A stretch of 64,000 nucleotides of DNA from CAVQRC01 sp963715045 (GCA_963715045.1 CAVQRC010000039.1:1-64000); one strand, 5' to 3'; shown: positions 9,472 to 18,649, numbered from the stretch's first letter. Translations and numbers: made by a program. Notes: generated from the sequence alone by a model not told the origin.

Positions 9472-10710
9472 TTATGACGCGGCGGCGTCTCGAATACGGG
9501 CGATCTCGGCGGCATCCTTGTCGCCGCGGCCTGACAGGCACACCACGACAATCTGATCCGCGGGGCGGCCGGCGGCCATTTCGAGAGCCTTGGCGATCGC
9601 ATGCGAGGTTTCCAGAGCGGGCAAAATCCCTTCGGCCTGGGCCGTGGTGTCGAATGCGGTGAGGGCTTCTCGATCGGTGCACGCCGTGTAGCGAACGCGC
9701 CCCGTGTCGTGCCAGTAACTATGCTCGGGGCCGACACCCGGATAGTCGAGCCCGGCTGAAATCGAGTGCACCGAACAGGTTTGACCGTCGTCGTCCTGCA
9801 TCACGTAGCTGAAGCTGCCGTGCAGCACCCCCGGCTTTCCGTAGCTCAGCGGCGAGGCATGTTCGCCCGCGGTGCTGCTCAGCCCGCCCGCCTCGACGCC
9901 CACGAGCTCGACTTCGCTGTGCGGTACGAACGGGTAGAACATGCCGGCGGCGTTACTGCCACCGCCCACGCAAGCGACCACCAGGTCGGGAAGGCGCCCG
10001 AACTGGGCTTCACTCTGGGTGATCGTTTCGCGACCGATCACCGATTGAAAATCGCGTACGATTCGCGGAAAGGGATGGGGTCCGACCACGGAGCCGAGGA
10101 TGTAGTGCGTCGAGTCGACGCTCGCCATCCAATCCCGCATGGCTTCGTTGATCGCGTCGCGAAGTGTTCTGGACCCGCTGGTCACGGGACGTACTTCAGC
10201 TCCCATGAGCTTCATGCTGAACACATTGGGTTGTTGTCGGCGAATATCCTCTTCGCCCATGTACACGACGCAGTCGAGTCCGAAGCGGGCACATGCGGTC
10301 GCGGTCGCCACACCGTGTTGTCCGGCACCGGTCTCGGCGATGACGCGTTGCTTGCCCATCCGGCGGGTCAGCAGCGCCTGGCCGAGCGTGTTGTTGATCT
10401 TGTGGGCACCCGTATGATTGAGGTCCTCCCGCTTCAACCAGATCTGCGCTCCACCTGCCAGATCGGTAAGTCGGGAGGCGAAGTACAACGGCGAGGGTCG
10501 GCCCACATAGTTCTTCAGCAAATCGCCCAGTTCTGCCTGAAAGAGGCTGTCCGCGCGGGCCAGTTCGTATTCCCGATTCAACTCGTCGAGGGCGAAAACG
10601 AGAGTTTCGGGCACATATCGCCCGCCGAAAGGGCCGAAGCGACCCGCTTCGTCGGGCGCGTCGGCCAGTTGAGGATTGCTCAGGAGCGTGTCTCTTTCGG
10701 AGTCATTCAT
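9472..10710 (-). CDS. trpB: tryptophan synthase beta subunit
   Basis: 412 residues from ATG 10710. TrpB condenses indole with serine on pyridoxal phosphate. The PLP lysine is in the HTGAHKINN motif, preceded by LKREDLN; the phosphate-binding GGGSNAAG loop and the C-terminal VCLSGRGDKD motif are present. The N-terminus (GRFGPFGGRYVPETL) is that of the TrpB1 class that pairs with TrpA, agreeing with the adjacent trpA. A long open frame on the opposite strand (9766-10962) is a shadow of this gene. No attenuator or T-box-like structure is evident in the upstream 300 bases. Confidence 0.97.
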   Translation of the reverse strand: MNDSERDTLLSNPQLADAPDEAGRFGPFGGRYVPETLVFALDELNREYELARADSLFQAELGDLLKNYVGRPSPLYFASRLTDLAGGAQIWLKREDLNHTGAHKINNTLGQALLTRRMGKQRVIAETGAGQHGVATATACARFGLDCVVYMGEEDIRRQQPNVFSMKLMGAEVRPVTSGSRTLRDAINEAMRDWMASVDSTHYILGSVVGPHPFPRIVRDFQSVIGRETITQSEAQFGRLPDLVVACVGGGSNAAGMFYPFVPHSEVELVGVEAGGLSSTAGEHASPLSYGKPGVLHGSFSYVMQDDDGQTCSVHSISAGLDYPGVGPEHSYWHDTGRVRYTACTDREALTAFDTTAQAEGILPALETSHAIAKALEMAAGRPADQIVVVCLSGRGDKDAAEIARIRDAAAS

Positions 10711-11037
10711 GGCGAGTCGATTGTCAGGCGGCGTGCATCGAGGGTCAAGCCCGCGAACGGTTCGGGGTTAACCGCAGCCCGTCGTTCGACCGTAACCGCT
10801 AACAAGTTTACGATTGCGGACGGTCAGTCAGGACCCTGTTCGTTGGGATCAGCTCCCGTGCTCCTCGTGTTGTGTTTATCGCGTCTTTCGTGGTACTTCT
10901 GTCGTCGGGCCACTTTTTGTTGGGAATTCGTCATTGGGGATTCCCTAGTCATTAGTCCTTAGTCATTCAGCGCCGGGCCGCCTCAGCGACACCAACAACC
11001 CCTTTCTTCACCCCCCCTCGGACCCCCTCGCCAAACC
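10711..11037. other. intergenic region between divergent trpB and mutM, with dispersed repeat copy
   Basis: 327 bases without a credible gene. The right half (10921-10998) carries a copy of the AT-richer dispersed repeat described below. The left part presumably contains the trpB promoter, but I see no convincing -35/-10 pair. Confidence 0.5.
10921..10998 (+). repeat. dispersed intergenic repeat, copy A
   Basis: The core (10921-10970) reads GGGAATTCGTCATTGGGG, then TTCCCTAGTCATTAGTC and CTTAGTCATTCAG. The following 28 bases (CGCCGGGCCGCCTCAGCGACACCAACAA in outline: CGGGCCGC...ACACCAACAA) recur almost exactly at copy B (15711-15758). Related cores occur at 40041-40171 and 57666-57719. All four are intergenic and clearly AT-richer than the surroundings. 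Confidence 0.75.
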
Positions 11038-11943
11038 GTGCCTGAACTGCCCGAAGTCGAAACAATGCGTCGGGGGATCGCTCCGGTGGTCGGCGGTCGC
11101 ATCGTGTCCGCCGAGCGGGTGCCCTGCCGCCGCAAGCCGATCTCGATCCGCCCGCGGATCGATTGTTTCGGGCGGCGGACCCGCGGAGCGAAGATTCTCG
11201 CGACCGACCGCATCGGCAAACGCGTCGTGCTGCGGCTCGATACGGACGATGTGATCGTGTTCGAGCCGCGGATGACCGGACTGGTGCTGCTGGCCGAGCC
11301 GCCGGATGCCAGCTATCTCCGCTTTCGCCTGGGACTGGTCGGCGTAAAGGCTGGCGAATTGTTGTACTGGGATCGCCGGGGACTGGGGAACGTTCGGTTA
11401 TACGAGAGTCGTGAGCTGGCAGCTGCGTTCGGGCCTTCCCGGCTAGGGCCCGATGCGTTGGTCATTACGGCCGAGCAGTTGCGGTCCCGGTTGGCTGGTT
11501 GTCGCCGGGCCATCAAGGTCGCGCTGCTCGACCAATCCGTTGTCGCGGGAATCGGCAACCTTTATGCGGCTGAGATTCTCCACGTCGCCGGAATCCATCC
11601 CGATTCGCGGTGCTGCGAACTGAGTTTGGTCCGCTGGCGGCGGATTGTCGCGGCTACCCGCGCGGTTCTCGAACAGGCAATTCGCTACGAAGGCTCGACG
11701 CTGTCAGACGGGACGTACCGTAACGCCTTGAACCGCGACGGCACTTTCCAGAATCACCACCGGGTGTACGCGAAGACGGACGAATCGTGTCGGACTTGCG
11801 GGCGGGGGAAGATCCGCCGGATCGTGCAGGCCCAGCGGGCGACCTTTTTCTGTCCGTGGTGCCAGCGACGGGTCCGCCGGCCAGCTCGCGAAATTCGTGT
11901 CGAGGGCCAGCAGCGCGTCGACCGCGTGGGCGACACCGCGTAA
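11038..11943 (+). CDS. mutM: formamidopyrimidine-DNA glycosylase
   Basis: 301 residues from a GTG at 11038, which is fixed by the family because the enzyme must begin (M)PELPEVE: Pro2 is the catalytic nucleophile and Glu3 assists. The bifunctional glycosylase/AP lyase removes 8-oxoguanine and formamidopyrimidines. Other conserved parts are the helix-two-turn-helix with LLDQSVVAGIGNLYAAEIL and the C-terminal zinc finger CRTCGR...FFCPWCQR. About 25 extra residues follow the zinc finger, so the protein is slightly longer than usual. No neighbour is functionally linked. Confidence 0.96.
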   Translation: MPELPEVETMRRGIAPVVGGRIVSAERVPCRRKPISIRPRIDCFGRRTRGAKILATDRIGKRVVLRLDTDDVIVFEPRMTGLVLLAEPPDASYLRFRLGLVGVKAGELLYWDRRGLGNVRLYESRELAAAFGPSRLGPDALVITAEQLRSRLAGCRRAIKVALLDQSVVAGIGNLYAAEILHVAGIHPDSRCCELSLVRWRRIVAATRAVLEQAIRYEGSTLSDGTYRNALNRDGTFQNHHRVYAKTDESCRTCGRGKIRRIVQAQRATFFCPWCQRRVRRPAREIRVEGQQRVDRVGDTA

Positions 11944-12007
11944 ATTACGGGGGAGCCCGTCGACGTATCGGCAGGCATTCAGCGGTTCGCTTCAGGAGAC
12001 GTGGATC

Positions 12008-13030
12008 ATGTTGCCAGACGACGCGGTATTGCGATCGATCGATCGCCGCAGTTTTCTCCGCACCGCCAGTGCCGCAACGGCCTCGCTGGCAGCGGCCAGT
12101 GCGGCCCCGTGGGCAGTGGCCGGCATGCCCGATTTGTCGCCACCGGCCGAGTCGGGCGTCAGTCAATTGTTTGCCCAGTTGTCTCCCGAGCAACGCCAGG
12201 TCATTTGTTTCGACTGGGATCACGTCGATCCGAAGCGAGGACTGCTCCGCACGCGGATCTCCAACAACTGGCAGATCACCGAGCCGACGCTCAACAGCGA
12301 CTTCTTCACGGACGATCAACGGCATCTGGTCCGGAAGATATTCGAAGGCATCATCGATCGGGAGTGGCATGAACGGATCGACCAGCAACTTGCCGATGAC
12401 TCCGACGGCTATGGCGAGAACAACAGTATCGCGATCTTCGGCAACCCTGGTTCGGGTCCGTTCGAGTTCGTGATGACCGGGCGGCACATGACGCTCCGCT
12501 GCGACGGCAACTCTGCCGAGCACGTGGCGTTTGGCGGTCCGCTGTTCTACGGCCACGCCGCCGATGGCTTTTACGAGGGGCCGCAGCATCCGGGCAATGT
12601 TTTCTGGCCGCAGGCCCAGCTGGCCAACAAGTTGTACGAGATGCTTGACGGCAAGCAACGCGACAAAGCACTCCTGGACAAGATGCCCCCGGAGTCGCAC
12701 GTTGGTTTTCGTGGCGATTCGCCCTTAACGGGACTTCCCGTCGAAGATCTGCTTGGCGACCAGCGCGACCATCTGCAGAAAGTTCTGGAAAAGCTGCTCG
12801 AACCGTACCGGCAACGAGATCGCGAGGAAGTCGTGCAATGTCTCGAGGCACGAGGAGGTCTCGCCAAGTGCCATCTCACGTTCTTCCGGGAGGAAGACAT
12901 CGGTGAGGACGGTGTGTGGGACAATTGGCGGTTGGAGGGACCCGCGTTCGTGTGGCACTTCCGCGGTGCCCCGCACGTGCACGTGTGGGTCAATGTGGCC
13001 GACAGCCCGGACGTGAAACTGAATGCGTAG
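12008..13030 (+). CDS. Tat-secreted DUF3500 protein
   Basis: 340 residues from ATG 12008, supported by AGGAG at 11994-11998. An N-terminal twin-arginine signal is clear: DRRSFLRTASAAT followed by an alanine-rich hydrophobic stretch ending near AVAGMP, so the product is exported folded. The mature part matches the DUF3500 family by its segments HMTLRCDG, FGGPLFYG and, at the end, FVWHFRGAPHVHVWV with several histidines that could bind metal. Family function is unknown to me. The reading frame runs eight bases into the next gene, a secreted HExxH protease, so the pair is probably translationally coupled. Confidence 0.82.
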   Translation: MLPDDAVLRSIDRRSFLRTASAATASLAAASAAPWAVAGMPDLSPPAESGVSQLFAQLSPEQRQVICFDWDHVDPKRGLLRTRISNNWQITEPTLNSDFFTDDQRHLVRKIFEGIIDREWHERIDQQLADDSDGYGENNSIAIFGNPGSGPFEFVMTGRHMTLRCDGNSAEHVAFGGPLFYGHAADGFYEGPQHPGNVFWPQAQLANKLYEMLDGKQRDKALLDKMPPESHVGFRGDSPLTGLPVEDLLGDQRDHLQKVLEKLLEPYRQRDREEVVQCLEARGGLAKCHLTFFREEDIGEDGVWDNWRLEGPAFVWHFRGAPHVHVWVNVADSPDVKLNA

Positions 13031-14444
13031 TGGCGGGCGATCGAGTCGAGTCGAAGGGCTCGCCTGCGTCGCGGCAGCCCTGGCCAGCTGCTGGGCGTTG
13101 CCGCAATGTCACGGGCAGCACTCGAGCGGTGCTGCAATGGAACGACTCACGCTCCAGGACGGCACCCAGCTCGAGGGCTTGATCGATCACGAGTCGGACG
13201 ACTCGATCGAGTTCACCGAAATCGTCATTCCCGCGGGACGCCCGATGCATCTGGTCGTGCGACCGGTGCCGAGGGAGCGTGTGGCGAACATCAAACGCCT
13301 GACCTCGGCAGAGCGGACAGCTCTGGCGACGCGAATCGTTTCGTTTCGCCGGCGGGCCCGGATCGAGGCCGGCGAAGCCCGCCGGATTCCGCTGGACGCA
13401 GACTTGACTGGCGACCCTCCGGGTTTCCGCTATCGAGGTCGCTGGTTCGATCTGTACTCGACGCTCGACGAACCCCTCACGCGTCGCGTCGTGGTCCGCC
13501 TGGAACAATTGTTCCGCGCGTTTCGCCAGGTACTGCCGGCGACGGACGCGGCTCCGCGACGAACGCTGCAGATCCGCGTGTGTGGTCGTTCGGACGAGTA
13601 TGCGACGCTGCTTCGCGACGAGAGGATTTCGCTTGGCCACGAAGCCTTCTATCATCGCGGGCGGCACCGCATCGTGGTGTCGAGCAATCTGCGGCAGCTC
13701 ACGCACGACGTGCAGTCCGCCACGCGAGCCCATCAGGAGGAGCTGGAGCAGCTCAAGATCCGCGATCGCGATTCAGTCCCGTTACTCAAGCGACAACTTG
13801 AGCAATGGACCGCCGAGGGTTTCACGCCGCAGCAGTGCGACCAGTTGCGGACGGCGGTCGTCAAGCGGTGGCGGATGGAGTCCGAGGACTTGAAGCGGGA
13901 GATTCGGGCCGCCCAGCGGCAGAATCAAGAAATTCTGGAGCAGGCCGAAAGGCAACTGTTCGCCCGGCTGTTCCATGAAGCCACGCACGCTTATCTGGAA
14001 GGCCAGCTTTACCACGGTGAGCAGTTCGGGATCCCCCGCTGGCTCAATGAAGGTCTCGCCCAGATCTTCGAAACCGCGATCCTCGAGGGGGCTCAGCTTC
14101 GCGTCGACGCCCCCGCGAGCCAGCTGCTAACGCAGCTGAAGTCCGACCTCGCCAGCCAGCCACGGTTGCCGATTCGAGAACTCCTCGCGGCCGATGACGG
14201 GGCGTTTCTGGTGCCGCATCGGCGGCAGTCGACCGCTTCAGACCGCCACTACCTGTACGCCTGGGGGCTGTCGTACTTTCTCCTGTTCGAGATGCCAGGG
14301 AGTCTTTCGGAGCGGCTCGACCAACTCGTGGCCAGGAACGCTGCAGCCGATCCAGCCGAGCGTTTTTCGACGGTCACCCAGCAATCGGTGGAGGCATTCG
14401 AAGCCCGCTGGCGACAAGAAATGCTCCGCCTGAAGCCGCCCTGA
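13023..14444 (+). CDS. secreted DUF1570-type zinc metalloprotease
   Basis: 473 residues from ATG 13023, overlapping the DUF3500 gene by eight bases. A signal-like segment covers residues 10-31 (VAAALASCWALPQ then CHGQ, possibly a lipobox variant). The gluzincin motif HEATH lies at residues 318-322 and the third zinc ligand is probably Glu343 in WLNEGLAQ, the arrangement of DUF1570 proteins. Residues 235-315 form a charged coiled-coil-like region. The N-terminus has a short beta-domain (LTLQDGTQLEGLI) of the kind that begins many planctomycete secreted proteins. Substrate unknown. Confidence 0.8.
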   Translation: MRSGGRSSRVEGLACVAAALASCWALPQCHGQHSSGAAMERLTLQDGTQLEGLIDHESDDSIEFTEIVIPAGRPMHLVVRPVPRERVANIKRLTSAERTALATRIVSFRRRARIEAGEARRIPLDADLTGDPPGFRYRGRWFDLYSTLDEPLTRRVVVRLEQLFRAFRQVLPATDAAPRRTLQIRVCGRSDEYATLLRDERISLGHEAFYHRGRHRIVVSSNLRQLTHDVQSATRAHQEELEQLKIRDRDSVPLLKRQLEQWTAEGFTPQQCDQLRTAVVKRWRMESEDLKREIRAAQRQNQEILEQAERQLFARLFHEATHAYLEGQLYHGEQFGIPRWLNEGLAQIFETAILEGAQLRVDAPASQLLTQLKSDLASQPRLPIRELLAADDGAFLVPHRRQSTASDRHYLYAWGLSYFLLFEMPGSLSERLDQLVARNAAADPAERFSTVTQQSVEAFEARWRQEMLRLKPP

Positions 14445-14462
14445 GTCGAGGAGTCCTATTGT

Positions 14463-14525
14463 GGGACTTCTGGGACGCTGGGACTCTGGGACTCTGGGAC
14501 CGGGACGCTGGGACTCTGGGACTGC
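14463..14525. repeat. 9-base tandem repeat (GGGACTCTG-like)
   Basis: Seven to eight units of GGGACNCTG or shortened forms lie between the DUF1570 stop and the stop of the opposing gene. One unit is shortened to GGGACC, splitting the array in two similar halves. Confidence 0.85.
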
Positions 14526-14559
14526 GTCGGACGGCCGCAATCCCTCCCGGCCTCGCTGT

Positions 14560-15250
14560 TTAGCGAAATTCGTCGATTCCCAAACGCAGCTTGAGTTCTT
14601 CAAACTGGTCGACGTACTGATCGCTCGTCGAGTGCACGTGCTCGGCCTCGGTGAGGAACCTCATTTCCGAGCGGCACTGCATCGAGCACCGCGAGAACAC
14701 CCGCTCGTAATCTTCGAGCGAGTTGCCGTACACGATCATCAGCTTGTGCTCGTCGAGCTGCACTTCCTGTGGGGCCATGGAGTTGAGCACGGCGATTCCA
14801 GTGCAGCCGTCGTTGGTCAACAAGTCTTCAAATTCCCAGAGAATGCTCTGCAGAATCGGCATGTCGATGTGCTCGCGGCACATGTCGACGTGGCCGTTGT
14901 GTTCGCGCTGATGGCTCGTCTCCAGGACCACGTCGACGACAGCTCCGAGCGGGTCGAGCAACTCCATAAATGTGTCGAACAGATTCCGGTTTCGAGGCCG
15001 CAGCCATGATCACCGGCACGCTCGAATTCTGTTCCTCGTCGCGATACACGTCATGGCGATATCCGGCCGAGGGGATGACTTGGAGGTCGTATGAGGGTCG
15101 AATCGCGTCGGTCAACTGGAAGTCGCCGTAACGGTCGACACCCAGATGAGCTTCGAGCTCCTCCTCGGTCAACGTATCGAAGCTGCTCGAACCGTGGGTG
15201 GCAGCCCCTTCGTGAAAGACATTGCGAAAAAAGTTCTTTAGAAAGCCCAT
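14560..15250 (-). CDS. conserved protein of unknown function, interrupted by one frameshift
   Basis: Two overlapping open frames make one protein of about 229 residues. The first runs from ATG 15250 (MGFLKNFFRNVFHEG) to about SVPVIMA; the second continues LFDTFMELLDPLGAVVDVVLETSH to the stop at 14560. One extra base between about 14985 and 15010 (or two missing) explains the change of frame; the region is GC-rich (GCTGCGGCC). The second half has ERVFSRCSMQCRSEMRF and is acidic, with no signal or helix, so it is probably cytoplasmic. I do not recognise the family. It could be a real pseudogene, but conserved genes elsewhere in the window show the same damage, which points to a sequence error. 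Confidence 0.6.
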
Positions 15251-15798
15251 CGGCGAACTCTCGGCTAACGAAAAAAAGGTCGTTCGGTCAGGTCGTACTG
15301 GGGTTCGCTGTTAGGCCGCGATTGGTCGAGATGGGGAGCGACGAATCACTTCAGGCACACGCACGCATGTTTCTGGGCCCGGCTGGGAGCTGAATCTCAA
15401 CCAAGCATAGGTCACGTTTTGGCCGCCTCTGGATGCCCCGGCGGTGTTGCCCTGCCAAACGACGGGTTCGGCCGCCACGCGCGGTCCGCAGGATCGTCAG
15501 ATCGCTTTTCGCTGGGTCGGCCTCGGGCATTTGGCCTCAGAAAGGTGGATATGGCTGGCCGTTTTAGTCCCTGCAGCACGGCCCCCATCGTCGTGTTCCC
15601 GCAAGCTGTGAGGATTGGTCTGGTCGCGCGGGAAGCGAGGGAACAGAATATCTCGCGCTTCGATTTCGGACCGTTGTCGGTTGCGGGAACGCAGTTGCGG
15701 ACGTCCGGCCTTCAGTCATTCAGAGCCCAGAGCCGGGCCGCTTCCGCAACACCAACAAGCGCGTTGCTGCACCCACCGTTGTCCCCCCACCGCCGTTG
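15251..15798. other. 548-base divergent intergenic region with repeat copy B
   Basis: Lies between two divergent genes and should contain both promoters. Several open frames cross it, but none has a credible composition or start. The only recognisable element is repeat copy B (15711-15758). Confidence 0.5.
15711..15758 (+). repeat. dispersed intergenic repeat, copy B (partial)
   Basis: TTCAGTCATTCAG followed by AGAGCCGGGCCGCTTCCG and CAACACCAACAAGC. It matches the end of the core and the whole tail of copy A (10963-10998) with small differences, and it also lies about 40 bases upstream of a start codon. Confidence 0.65.
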
Positions 15799-17316
15799 AT
15801 GCGAACCGTCCGCCACACCCTGGTCACGATTCTTCTGATCGCGCTCTGCCCGATCGCCGCTGGCAATCAGGATTGCTCCGCAGCCGAAGCGGCAAACCGC
15901 CTCGAGGAGTGGTTTGCGGTGTACGCGAAGGATCAGCGAATCGGCAGGGGCTTCCAGCTGACGACCGCCGTGAATCAAGACGGCAAAGAATTCCTCGAGC
16001 GAACCTCGGAGGAGCGGCTCGCGATTCGCCGCGGCGAAGATACCGTTGAGATCAACGTCAAGCTGCGAAGCCGGCTTGATGCACGCGGCCAACTCGTGGA
16101 AGTCGAGTACGAGTTGCCGTTCGGCGCGGCAGTCCGGCATGTGATCGCACGTCCCCAGGGCAAGACGCTGGTGTTGCGGGAATGGTCGACCGGCCAGGTT
16201 CTCAAGCAGCTTCCCTGGTCCCCCGAAACAGGAGGACCGTTTGCCGATGCGGTCTCAGTACTCGAAAGACCGCTCCGCCCGGGCGAACGGCGATCACTGA
16301 GACTATTTGTACCCGCGCTCGAGGATCTTGCTGACGTCGAACTCGTCGCCACAAAGTGGGAGCCAACGCAGTTGCTGCAGGGAACGTTTCGACTGCTGCG
16401 AATCGAATCGCGGATGCGGTTCAGCGGGGGGGCCGAGATTCGGGCCACGTGGTGGACCGATCGGCAGGGTCGGTTGCACAAGCTCGAACAGGCGGCGGGC
16501 GTCGTGGTGACTTCCTATCGGACGAAGCGGGCGATCGCGGAAAGCGCCTTCGATCCGGCGAGGCTGGATCTCTTCGCGGCTTCGCTGATCCCCCTCGATC
16601 GGCCCCTTTCATCACCGCACACGGCCCGCGAGATCGAGTTCGCCGTGGAGTTGCCGGCTGGCAAATCGATCCGCGGCTTGTTCGTGAATGACGCGCGACA
16701 GACGTTTACGTGCGAGGCCCAGAACCGTGCCCACTTGATCACGCGCCCATCGCCATCGAACGACGAGCCATTGGCTTCGGCCACCGCCGAAGATCGTCCC
16801 GCAGCAGCGGATTCGGCGCCGTCCTCGTTTGTCGAGGCGGACGCTCCGGAAGTCCTGGCAGCCGCCCGGAAGGTCACCGTGTCGGACGACGACCCCCGCA
16901 CCCTGGCCGTGGCGCTGGAACGGTTCGTCCACGAGACGGTCCGCGAAAAGTCGTATGGCAAGGTGTTCTCATCGGCACTCGAGGTGCTTCGATCCCGAGA
17001 AGGGGACTGCACGGAGCATGCGGTGCTGCTCGCGGCACTGTGCCGGGCCCGGGGACTTCCGGCCCGGGGCGCTGTCGGCCTGGTCTATTCGCCGCAACAC
17101 GCGGGGCTCGCGTATCACATGTGGACCGAAGTATGGATCGGCGAAGGGTGGATCCCGCTGGACGCCACGCTGGGAAGAGGACGGGTCGGGCCTTCCCATC
17201 TGAAGATCGGGCACTCTCATCTCGAGGGTCCGACCTCGATGGCGAACATGCTCGTGTTTCTGCAGGCGGCGGAGGGCCTCCGAATCCGGGTGGTTCGCGT
17301 CGAGGAAACACCTTGA
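15799..17316 (+). CDS. secreted transglutaminase-like protein
   Basis: 505 residues from ATG 15799 (a TTG precedes it directly). The N-terminus is a signal peptide (hydrophobic LVTILLIALCPIAAG). The C-terminal third is a transglutaminase-like core with the full Cys-His-Asp triad: EGDCTEHAVLLAALCRARG, AYHMWTEVWI and GWIPLDATLG. The first 300 residues resemble the beta-rich domain that often precedes such cores in planctomycetes. Members act as cysteine proteases or amidases on wall or protein substrates; the actual substrate is unknown. It is transcribed in the same direction as the TolB-like gene 160 bases downstream. Confidence 0.85.
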   Translation: MRTVRHTLVTILLIALCPIAAGNQDCSAAEAANRLEEWFAVYAKDQRIGRGFQLTTAVNQDGKEFLERTSEERLAIRRGEDTVEINVKLRSRLDARGQLVEVEYELPFGAAVRHVIARPQGKTLVLREWSTGQVLKQLPWSPETGGPFADAVSVLERPLRPGERRSLRLFVPALEDLADVELVATKWEPTQLLQGTFRLLRIESRMRFSGGAEIRATWWTDRQGRLHKLEQAAGVVVTSYRTKRAIAESAFDPARLDLFAASLIPLDRPLSSPHTAREIEFAVELPAGKSIRGLFVNDARQTFTCEAQNRAHLITRPSPSNDEPLASATAEDRPAAADSAPSSFVEADAPEVLAAARKVTVSDDDPRTLAVALERFVHETVREKSYGKVFSSALEVLRSREGDCTEHAVLLAALCRARGLPARGAVGLVYSPQHAGLAYHMWTEVWIGEGWIPLDATLGRGRVGPSHLKIGHSHLEGPTSMANMLVFLQAAEGLRIRVVRVEETP

Positions 17317-17375
17317 GGACCGACCCCGTAGACCAGACGGTCGGCCACCGAGGAATTTTCTCCCGCGTCGTCGCA

Positions 17376-17404
17376 GCAGACTTTTCGCCCCATCGCCGTA
17401 TAAT
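17376..17404 (+). promoter_or_regulatory. sigma-70 type promoter candidate for the TolB-like gene
   Basis: A perfect TATAAT at 17399-17404 lies 16 bases downstream of CAGACT (17377-17382), a weak -35. The predicted transcript would start near 17411 and give a leader of about 65 bases before ATG 17477. Confidence 0.4.
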
Positions 17405-17476
17405 GCTCAGCCGCCCGAGGAAAAATCGCAAACCTCTGCCTCAATATCCGCAAACCTCACTGTGAGAATTCCCTCG

Positions 17477-18649
17477 ATGCCGACTGTCGCCCGACGCTTG
17501 ATGCCTATCACGATCGTGGTCCTGCTGACCTGCGTCGATACCCCTGCCACCCGCTTGTTCTGTACCGAATCGCGGGGTGACGAAGCGACACCCCCGCGTT
17601 CCGCTGGCGATTCGCGACCTGGCCCCGAGTTGACCGAACAGGAGCACGTCTGTCTGGCGAATCTGCAGCAGGTCACATCCGACTTCGCGAAGGCCGGCGA
17701 GGGATACTTTTCCCCCGACGGTCGAGAGATCGTCTTTCAAGCCGTCCCGTACGACTATCCGTTCTATCGAATCTATGAACAGACCCTGGCACCTTTGACT
17801 GCAGCGACTCACGACACGCCGCGAGCTCGGTTGGTGAGCACGGGTCGGGGGCGGACGACGTGTGCCTATTTTTCTCCCGACGCAAGAGACATCTTGTTCG
17901 CCTCGAGCCACCTGGATCCGCAACTTGAAGCGACCGAAGCGGGTGCCCGCCGGCAGCAGGAAGAAGATCGGCGATCCGGCCGCCGCCGCCGCTATCAATG
18001 GGATTTCGATCCGCACATGGATTTGTTTGTCCTCGATCGCGACCGTGGCACGCTTCAGCAGCTGACGGATTCACCCGGATACGATGCGGAGTGCGCGTAC
18101 TCGCCCGACGGCAGCCGAATCGCGTTCTGCAGCGACCGGGATGGTGATCCGGATATCTACATCATGGACGCAGACGGCACCCAGGTCCGCCAGCTCACCA
18201 ACGCCGACGGATACGATGGCGGCCCGTTTATATCCCCCAATGGCAAATGGATCGTGTATCGGACGGACCGACTCAAGAAGGATTACTTGCAGCTTCATGT
18301 GCTCGATATCGACGGCCGTTTTGACGTTCCCCTGACTGATAACGATGGAGTGAACTGGGGACCTTACTGGCATCCAACGCAGCCGTACATCATCTGGGCC
18401 GGCGCCGACCACAGTGTTCCCGGAGTGCGTCCCAACTATGACCTGTGGATCATGCGATACGAGGTTGTCGAAGGTCAGCCGCGGAAAGTCGACCAGTGGA
18501 GAATCACCGATCATCCGGCTGCCGATGTCCTGCCCGTCTTTTCTCCCGATGGCAAGAAACTGATGTGGACCAGTAATCGGACCGAAGACGGAACGAGTCA
18601 ACTGTGGATCGCTGATTTCGCGATCGAGAGACTCGGTCAATCGCAGTAG
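17477..18649 (+). CDS. secreted TolB-like beta-propeller protein (PD40 repeats)
   Basis: 390 residues from ATG 17477 (a GTG at 17462 is in frame). A signal peptide (LMPITIVVLLTC) leads into about six WD40-like PD40 repeats recognisable by YFSPDGREIVF, YFSPDARDILF, AYSPDGSRIAF, ISPNGKWIVY, WHPTQPYIIW and VFSPDGKKLMW. Insertion of an acidic DGDPDIYIMDADG in the third repeat is normal for the family. TolB itself belongs to the Tol-Pal system, but there is no tolQRA/pal here, so this is only TolB-like: a periplasmic or surface propeller likely to bind protein or glycan. Confidence 0.85.
   Translation: MPTVARRLMPITIVVLLTCVDTPATRLFCTESRGDEATPPRSAGDSRPGPELTEQEHVCLANLQQVTSDFAKAGEGYFSPDGREIVFQAVPYDYPFYRIYEQTLAPLTAATHDTPRARLVSTGRGRTTCAYFSPDARDILFASSHLDPQLEATEAGARRQQEEDRRSGRRRRYQWDFDPHMDLFVLDRDRGTLQQLTDSPGYDAECAYSPDGSRIAFCSDRDGDPDIYIMDADGTQVRQLTNADGYDGGPFISPNGKWIVYRTDRLKKDYLQLHVLDIDGRFDVPLTDNDGVNWGPYWHPTQPYIIWAGADHSVPGVRPNYDLWIMRYEVVEGQPRKVDQWRITDHPAADVLPVFSPDGKKLMWTSNRTEDGTSQLWIADFAIERLGQSQ

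Noticed and set aside
9766..10962. A 398-codon open frame on the plus strand over trpB
   Set aside because: It is exactly opposite a clearly conserved gene; its protein has no recognisable motif. Long antisense frames are expected in GC-rich DNA.
15419..15799. A 126-codon plus-strand frame in the divergent spacer
   Set aside because: No ribosome-binding site, motif or natural composition; it overlaps repeat copy B.
17477..18649. Calling the beta-propeller gene tolB
   Set aside because: PD40 repeats alone do not define TolB, and no tolQRA or pal gene is nearby.
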